Assembly (NCBI RefSeq): GCF_029428675.1
Contig: NZ_JAJNEL010000001.1
Span: 4,898,001-4,962,000 of the forward strand
Direction: 5' to 3'
DNA: 64,000 nucleotides
Source of the DNA: Streptomyces sp. JH14
GTDB taxonomy: Bacteria; Actinomycetota; Actinomycetes; Streptomycetales; Streptomycetaceae
Of the stretch, positions 60,395-64,000 are shown piece after piece (the stretch's first letter is position 1; each line of letters starts with the position of its first letter). The translations under genes were made by a program, and so were the position numbers. The notes beneath the pieces were generated by a model. That model had not been told where the DNA came from. It saw nothing but the letters and a program-made list of their open reading frames with translations, and made no database searches.

Positions 60395-61774
60395 TCACTT
60401 CCGGTCCTCCGCGACCGGTGCGACGACCCCGGTCTCCACCTGGTCGGGGTGGGGTCTGCGGGCGAGGTCGCTGATCCGGATGAGCAGCGCCACGATGATC
60501 CAGTTGGTGACGACGGACGAACCGCCCTGGGCGAGGAACGGCATCGCCATGCCCGTCAGCGGGATCAGCCCCATCACACCGCCCGCGATCACGAACACCT
60601 GGAGGGCCAGGATCGAGGCGAGCCCGATCGAAAGCAGCCGCCCGAAGGGGTCGCGCAGGGCGAGGCCGGCCCGGTAGCCGCGGGCGACCAGCAGCGTGTA
60701 CAGCAGGAAGATCGCGGTCAGCCCGGACAGCCCGAGCTCCTCGCCCGCCGTGGCCAGGATGAAGTCGGACTTGGCGGCGAAGCCGATGAGGATGGAGTGG
60801 CCGAGCCCGAGCCCGGTGCCGAGCATCCCGCCCGCGGCGAACGCGAACAGTGACTGGGCGAGCTGGCCGGCCCCCTGGCCCGCAGCGATGGTGGCGAAAG
60901 GGTCGAGCCAGTCCTTCACCCGGCTGTGCACATGGGGTTCGAAGGAGCCGACGACGAATGCGCCGACGGCGGCGAGCAGCAGGCCCACCGCGATCCAGCC
61001 GGTCCGGCCGGTCGCCACGTACAGCATGATCACGAAGAGGCCGAAGAAGAGCAGCGAGGTGCCGAGGTCGCGTTCGAGGACCAGCACGCAGACGCTCAGC
61101 AGCCAGATCGCCACGATCGGGCCGAGCACCCGGCCGGTGGGGAGCTGGAGCTTCCAGATCTTGCGGCCGGTGTAGGCGAGGGCGTTGCGGTTGGCGGAGA
61201 GGTACGCCGCGAAGAAGACGGCGAGCAGGATCTTGGCGAACTCGCCGGGCTGGAAGGAGAATCCGCCGATCCGGATCCAGATCTTGGCGCCGTTCACCGC
61301 CGGGAAGAAGATCGGCACGATCATCAGGACGAGGGCGGCGGCGACGGACAGATACGCGTACCGCTGGAGCACCCGGTGGTCGCGGAGGAAGACGACGACC
61401 ACGATGAAGAACGCGACGCCGAGCGTCGACCAGATCAGCTGGGTGGGCGCCGCCTGGTCCTTCGGCGTCTCCAGATCGAGCCGGTAGATCAGCACGAGGC
61501 CGAGCCCGTTCAGCAGGACCGCGATGGGCAGCAGCAGCGGATCGGCGAACGGGGCACGGAAGCGGACGGCGAGATGGGCGAGGAGGGCGAGCAGGCCGAG
61601 ACCCGCACCGTAGCCGGCGACATCGGGCGGGACCGCGTCGTCGCGTGCGAGGCCGACGTCGGCGTAGCCGAAGACGGAGATGAGGACGGCCCCGACGAGG
61701 AGCGAGAGCTCGACCCCGCGCCGCTTGGGCAGGCGTAGCTCGGGCGGAGGCGTGTCCGGCCTCGGTGCGGTCAT
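60395..61774 (-). CDS. SEDS peptidoglycan polymerase (FtsW/RodA family)
   Basis: 459 aa. About ten to twelve TM helices with family motifs: KIWIRIGGFSFQPGEFAK, the large loop containing DPFATIAAGQGAGQLAQSLFA, and GMAMPFLAQGGSS. It polymerises lipid II and works with the class B PBP encoded next. TACGTT (61787-61782) ends 7 nt before the ATG 61774, suggesting a leaderless mRNA. As RodA, FtsW and sporulation SEDS proteins share motifs, the exact role is not assigned. Confidence 0.94.
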   Translation of the reverse strand: MTAPRPDTPPPELRLPKRRGVELSLLVGAVLISVFGYADVGLARDDAVPPDVAGYGAGLGLLALLAHLAVRFRAPFADPLLLPIAVLLNGLGLVLIYRLDLETPKDQAAPTQLIWSTLGVAFFIVVVVFLRDHRVLQRYAYLSVAAALVLMIVPIFFPAVNGAKIWIRIGGFSFQPGEFAKILLAVFFAAYLSANRNALAYTGRKIWKLQLPTGRVLGPIVAIWLLSVCVLVLERDLGTSLLFFGLFVIMLYVATGRTGWIAVGLLLAAVGAFVVGSFEPHVHSRVKDWLDPFATIAAGQGAGQLAQSLFAFAAGGMLGTGLGLGHSILIGFAAKSDFILATAGEELGLSGLTAIFLLYTLLVARGYRAGLALRDPFGRLLSIGLASILALQVFVIAGGVMGLIPLTGMAMPFLAQGGSSVVTNWIIVALLIRISDLARRPHPDQVETGVVAPVAEDRK

Positions 61775-61809
61775 GGCACGCAACGTAGCAAGCGGTGGGC
61801 GTTATTTCC

Positions 61810-61834
61810 CTTATGTCGATATTCGCTTATGTCG
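61810..61834. promoter_or_regulatory. Direct repeat CTTATGTCG upstream of the SEDS gene
   Basis: CTTATGTCG occurs at 61810-61818 and 61826-61834, 16 bp apart, the second overlapping the kinase stop codon. A close copy (CTTATGCCG, 63985-63993) lies upstream of the lipoprotein-kinase operon. Phosphorylated OmpR-type regulators bind such spaced repeats. Confidence 0.45.
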
Positions 61835-63146
61835 GTCCGGTCAGGCCGTCGCCGCCTGCGGGTTCGTCCGTGTCGAACGGTACGTACTCCGGGAGCGTCA
61901 GCCGCGCCACCGCCCCGCCGTCCGGCGCATTGGAGAGAACCAGCTCGGCGCCGATGACCGCCGACTGCCCGACGGCGATGGTCAGTCCGAGCCCGTGGCC
62001 CTTGCCGCCGCCCTCGGTGCGGAACCGCTGCGGACCACCGGTCAGCAGATAGTCGGGGAAGCCGGGCCCGTGGTCGCGTACGGTCACCACCGGCCCGTCG
62101 ACCGTCAGGACCACCGGTGGGCGGCCGTGCCGGTGCGCGTTGGCGATCAGATTGCCCAGGACCCGCTCCAGTCGCCGCTTGTCCGTCTCGACCTGCACGG
62201 CCCTCGCCCCGGCGCCCGCCCCCACGACGCGGATCACGGTCTCCGTCCCCGACGCGCTCACCGTCCGCTCGGCGAGCGGCACCAGTTCGTGCACCGCGAG
62301 GTCGACCTCCTCGGTGCGGGCGTCGAGCCGGGAGATCTCCAGCAGATCCTCCGTCAGCGCCCGCATGGTGCGCACCCGGTCCTGCACCAGCTCGGCCGGG
62401 CGGCCGGGCGGCAGCAGCTCGGCGGCGGCCGAGAGGCCGGTCAGCGGGGTGCGCAGCTCGTGCGCCACGTCGGCGGTGAAGCGCTGCTCGGCCAGCAGCT
62501 TGCTCTGGAGCGTGGACGCCATCGTGTCCAGCGCACCGGCGACGATCGCCACTTCGTCCTGCGGGCGCGAAGGGTCCGACGCGCGCGGGTCGTCGACACG
62601 GGCGTCGAGATCGCCCGCGCTGATCCGGCGGGCCACCCGGGCCGTCTGGTGCAGCCGCCGGGTGACCCGGGTGACGGCGAATGCGCCGACCAGCAGCGTC
62701 GCGCCGATCGCCAGCGCCGAGGAGCCGACGATGGCCCGGTCGAGACCGTTGATGGTGTGGGCGCTCATGCTGTAGTCGATCTCGGTCGCCAGCGCCCGCC
62801 CGTCGGCCGGGCCCGCGGCCCACATGGCCGCCCGGCCGTGGGAGTCGGCGACGACGGTGCCCCGCCGCCCGTGCTCGGCCAGGTGGCGCAGGGAGGCGGG
62901 CAGACCGGGCGGGTCGATACCGGAATCCGCCGGGAGTGCCTCGCCCTCCTCGTACGCCTTGGTCACGCCGTCCAGCCGGGAGAGCGCCTTGGCGCGGGCC
63001 TCGCTGACGGTCCGCCGGGTCACCGCCGTGTGCACCAGTACGCCGAGCAGTGCGGCGAGGGCGCAGCACATCACGGTGATGAACACCGCGGCCTTCCAGG
63101 TGAGTGTCCCGGTCCAGGCGGGCGCGCGCAGGCTGTGCCGTCTCAT
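61827..63146 (-). CDS. Two-component sensor histidine kinase
   Basis: 439 aa. TM1 at about 20-42, an extracytoplasmic sensor of about 100 residues, TM2 (about 140-160), HAMP, H-box DVAHELRTPLTGL, N-box NLIANAHRHG, and G-boxes VRDHGPGFP and KGHGLGLTIA. It overlaps the lipoprotein gene by 4 bp (ATGA), an arrangement reminiscent of CseA/CseC envelope-stress systems. No response regulator is inside the window. Confidence 0.92.
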   Translation of the reverse strand: MRRHSLRAPAWTGTLTWKAAVFITVMCCALAALLGVLVHTAVTRRTVSEARAKALSRLDGVTKAYEEGEALPADSGIDPPGLPASLRHLAEHGRRGTVVADSHGRAAMWAAGPADGRALATEIDYSMSAHTINGLDRAIVGSSALAIGATLLVGAFAVTRVTRRLHQTARVARRISAGDLDARVDDPRASDPSRPQDEVAIVAGALDTMASTLQSKLLAEQRFTADVAHELRTPLTGLSAAAELLPPGRPAELVQDRVRTMRALTEDLLEISRLDARTEEVDLAVHELVPLAERTVSASGTETVIRVVGAGAGARAVQVETDKRRLERVLGNLIANAHRHGRPPVVLTVDGPVVTVRDHGPGFPDYLLTGGPQRFRTEGGGKGHGLGLTIAVGQSAVIGAELVLSNAPDGGAVARLTLPEYVPFDTDEPAGGDGLTGPT

Positions 63147-63907
63147 CGCCGTCCCTCGGAGACGGTGGGCGACGGCGGCATCGTGGTCGGCCGGGGGCTG
63201 GGCTCCGCGCTCGGCCGGGCGCTGGGTGACGTCTCCGAGGTCTTGCGCAGGATCTCGTCCTGCGTCGGCAGCATCGCGTGCTGCCGGCCGTCCCAGGACC
63301 AGACCGTCCGGTACTCGTACCCGGCGATCGCCGACGGCACCCGCATGATCACGTCCCGCCCGGCCAGCTCCACGCTGATCACCGCGTCCGAGACGGCCAT
63401 GATCCGGGTCAGTGCGTCCGAGTTCGCCATGTAGACCCGTACGGAGAGCCGCCCGTCGCTCCGCCGCACGCCGAGCACCATGTCGTCCCGGCCGTTGCCC
63501 GTCAGGTCGCGGTAGTAGGGCTGAAGGACCGGGCAGGCCGTGGGCGCGGTGCGGCACGCGGTGATCCTGCGGACCGTGTCGGCGGGGAGTTCGTCCGAAC
63601 CGCTGGACCGGCTCGTGGTGGCCATCAGGTCGGCCTGCACCACGGCGACCGGGTCCAGCGTGTGCACATCGTCGTGCGGGACCGTGATTCCGGGGATGCG
63701 CGCCGTCGCGCCCTCGCCGTAGTCGTACGGAGCAGCGGAGGCGGGTGGCAACTGGGGCCAGAGCCGGGCGGGCCCGATGGCGGTCGGGGCCGGTCCGGCG
63801 CTCTGCAGCTGTCCGCCGTCGGTGCCGCAGCCGGCCAGCGACGCGGCGCCGACGGCGGCCACGAGGACCGCCGAAGCCCGGTGCGTCACCCGGCGGTGCG
63901 GGCGCAT
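63143..63907 (-). CDS. Lipoprotein coupled to the sensor kinase
   Basis: 254 aa. The lipobox GAASLAGCG places the modified Cys near residue 28. The mature part has no known domain but includes DLTGNGRDDMVLGV, a calcium-binding-like FG-GAP motif, and a Pro/Ser-rich tail. ATG 63907 has GGGAGGGAG upstream. Co-translation with the kinase suggests it modulates signalling at the membrane. Confidence 0.85.
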   Translation of the reverse strand: MRPHRRVTHRASAVLVAAVGAASLAGCGTDGGQLQSAGPAPTAIGPARLWPQLPPASAAPYDYGEGATARIPGITVPHDDVHTLDPVAVVQADLMATTSRSSGSDELPADTVRRITACRTAPTACPVLQPYYRDLTGNGRDDMVLGVRRSDGRLSVRVYMANSDALTRIMAVSDAVISVELAGRDVIMRVPSAIAGYEYRTVWSWDGRQHAMLPTQDEILRKTSETSPSARPSAEPSPRPTTMPPSPTVSEGRR

Positions 63908-63959
63908 CGCTCCCTCCCTTCCCGGCCGTCCGGCCCATGAGTCCGCAGACCCGTGATCC

Positions 63960-63993
63960 ATCGACCTTATTCGGAAGGAAGTCCCTTATGCCG
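63960..63993 (-). promoter_or_regulatory. Probable control region of the lipoprotein-kinase operon
   Basis: CTTATTCG (63966-63973) and CTTATGCCG (63985-63993) echo the repeat at 61810-61834. On the minus strand TAAGGT is a possible -10. The window ends here. Confidence 0.35.
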
Positions 63994-64000
63994 TTTTCAT

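Noticed and set aside
61827..63907. Naming the lipoprotein-kinase pair cseA-cseC
   Set aside because: Gene order resembles it, but no sigE-type sigma gene or response regulator is present here and the lipoprotein shows no specific similarity that I can verify.

Overview
The window is actinobacterial chromosome, almost certainly Streptomyces. GC is very high with strong third-position GC, GTG and TTG starts are frequent, and it carries Streptomyces hallmark genes: nickel superoxide dismutase with its own maturation peptidase, a CvnABCD conservon, the fused E1/E2 2-oxoglutarate decarboxylase, DUF6104, DUF6304 and DUF6233. From memory the order sodN-malic enzyme-kgd-lon-SEDS/PBP resembles the S. 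coelicolor SCO5254-SCO5302 core region; this was not checked. No rRNA, tRNA, CRISPR array or intact insertion sequence was seen.

Left part (1-9.7 kb): a family 2B encapsulin shell gene is followed by a polyprenyl diphosphate synthase (probable cargo) and a GNAT acetyltransferase. Next come a DUF6304 protein, a group II truncated haemoglobin, a small secreted protein, a DUF952/NmrA-like pair (the second frameshifted near its end), a nucleotidyltransferase, and sodN with sodX.

9.7-22 kb: a methyltransferase, a SigE-family sigma factor coupled to a one-TM protein, a polar amino acid ABC importer, malic enzyme, a quinone-oxidoreductase-like protein, an HTH/Clp-N pair behind two identical operators, a DUF4097/PadR operon, and a TPR gene remnant.

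22-36.6 kb: the E1/E2 fusion of the TCA cycle, a two-component system, a spermidine-synthase-like protein, a second nucleotidyltransferase, Lon protease with heat-shock type control sites, two secreted polysaccharide-active enzymes, a MarR regulator and a PP2C-like protein.

36.9-49.4 kb: a conservon (sensor kinase, roadblock, DUF742, GTPase) followed by a styrene/indole monooxygenase, then two small membrane proteins. A decayed stretch (44.4-46.9 kb) holds a broken GH20 hexosaminidase, remnants of two sugar ABC permeases and a broken DUF6233 gene. It is followed by an intact GntR/ABC operon of the YtrA type and a short relic of a second monooxygenase C-terminus.

49.4-64 kb: an NlpC/P60 hydrolase, a large pseudokinase with a beta-propeller, a TetR regulator, two divergent diiron proteins, an ADP-ribosylglycohydrolase-like protein, a proline-rich membrane protein, a SEDS/PBP2 pair for peptidoglycan synthesis, and a lipoprotein/sensor-kinase pair cut off by the window end. 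At least nine genes have a -10-like TANNNT six to eight bases before the start codon, so leaderless transcription looks common here.
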